This document shows, piece by piece, positions 6,395 to 6,539 of a stretch of 6,539 nt of DNA (positions within the stretch are counted from its first letter, which is position 1; the number at the start of each line of letters is the position of its first letter). Both the position numbers and the translations under genes were made by a program. Origin of the DNA: Verrucomicrobiales bacterium (lineage in GTDB: Bacteria > Verrucomicrobiota > Verrucomicrobiia > Limisphaerales > UBA1100); the NCBI GenBank assembly GCA_011523245.1, contig WTHG01000120.1:1-6539 (forward strand), in the 5' to 3' direction. The notes under the pieces were generated by a model. That model saw only the letters and a list, made by a program, of their open reading frames with translations. It had not been told where the DNA came from and made no database searches.

Positions 6395-6403
6395 TGGTAC
6401 AAT
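6395..6403 (+). promoter_or_regulatory. Possible extended -10 promoter
   Basis: TGGTACAAT matches an extended -10 element (TGnTATAAT with one change) in the non-coding stretch after the flagellin terminator. No convincing -35 hexamer lies 16-18 bases upstream, which is tolerated for extended -10 promoters. It would start a leader of about 90 bases running to the possible start at 6499. Confidence 0.25.
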
Positions 6404-6468
6404 TTTTCATAAAAAATCCTTCACTTTCCTCATTTCGAGCCGAATAGTTAACAAAGCCCCGTGCATCA

Positions 6469-6494
6469 ACCTCAGGTTACCTGTATCCTGAGGT
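6469..6494 (+). repeat. Inverted repeat covering a possible Shine-Dalgarno
   Basis: ACCTCAGG (6469-6476) and CCTGAGGT (6487-6494) are a perfect 8-bp inverted repeat with a 10-base loop. The 3' arm contains GAGG (6490-6493), which is well spaced for a TTG start at 6499. Inside it, CAGG (6473-6476) can instead pair with CCTG (6480-6483), a weaker hairpin excluding the first. It may equally be a protein-binding site or a weak terminator, since AATTTT follows. Confidence 0.4.
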
Positions 6495-6498
6495 AATT

Positions 6499-6539
6499 TT
6501 GGCGCAACAATTACGTGCTGGGCTGGTGCTGTCTTGTGA
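6499..6539 (+). CDS. Possible start of a gene, cut by the window edge
   Basis: A TTG codon at 6499, five bases after GAGG, opens a frame of 13 codons reading (M)AQQLRAGLVLSC and still open at the right edge. The xxLRxGxV pattern with a start this close loosely recalls the first beta-strand of elongation factor P, which eases ribosomes through polyproline. Thirteen residues cannot establish this, and the frame could be non-coding. The frame is free of stops back to 6448, so a start slightly upstream is also possible, though no ATG is there. Confidence 0.2.
   Translation, partial: MAQQLRAGLVLSC

Noticed and set aside
6407..6538. Minus-strand frame of 43 codons open to the right edge
   Set aside because: No recognisable protein pattern, and it would end close to the flagellin terminator; short open frames of this size are expected by chance.

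Overview
The window carries seven protein-coding genes, seven of them clear or fairly clear and one more only just entering at the right edge, from a flagellated Gram-negative-type bacterium of moderate GC content. My best guess at the source is the PVC superphylum, perhaps Verrucomicrobiota. This rests on the unusual flagellin spoke region, the small PVC-like membrane proteins and the gene mix, and it is a guess from reading, not a placement.

Left part (1-1328): two small integral membrane proteins of unassigned function are translationally coupled on the + strand by an ATGA overlap; the first lacks its 5' end. They run tail-to-tail into a complete shikimate kinase gene (aroK) on the - strand, and the two stop-proximal ends overlap by 67 bp.

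Centre (1329-3979): a 112-bp divergent region separates aroK from ptsI (PTS Enzyme I). It holds a perfect 12-bp palindrome with the core GAAACGTTTC, like operators of LacI-family sugar regulators, followed at once by a second inverted repeat. ptsI is followed after 7 bp by a sugar-phosphate nucleotidyltransferase gene, so the two are probably one transcript. No HPr gene is in the window.

Right part (4019-6263): two flagellin-type genes lie in tandem. The first encodes a 267-residue minimal flagellin with no outer domain and a degenerate C-terminal tail. The second encodes a 448-residue flagellin with normal terminal domains and a Ser/Thr/Tyr-rich insert of about 190 residues. Only the second has a recognisable flagellar-type promoter, a GG-N10-GC sigma-54 site, with a short leader and a Shine-Dalgarno sequence. 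It ends in a strong hairpin terminator. The two proteins share an identical 13-residue stretch encoded with many synonymous differences, so the duplication is old and constrained.

Right edge (6365-6539): there is no complete gene. A possible extended -10 promoter, an inverted repeat that would hide a Shine-Dalgarno sequence, and a possible TTG start whose first residues loosely resemble elongation factor P suggest that another gene begins here. This is weakly supported.
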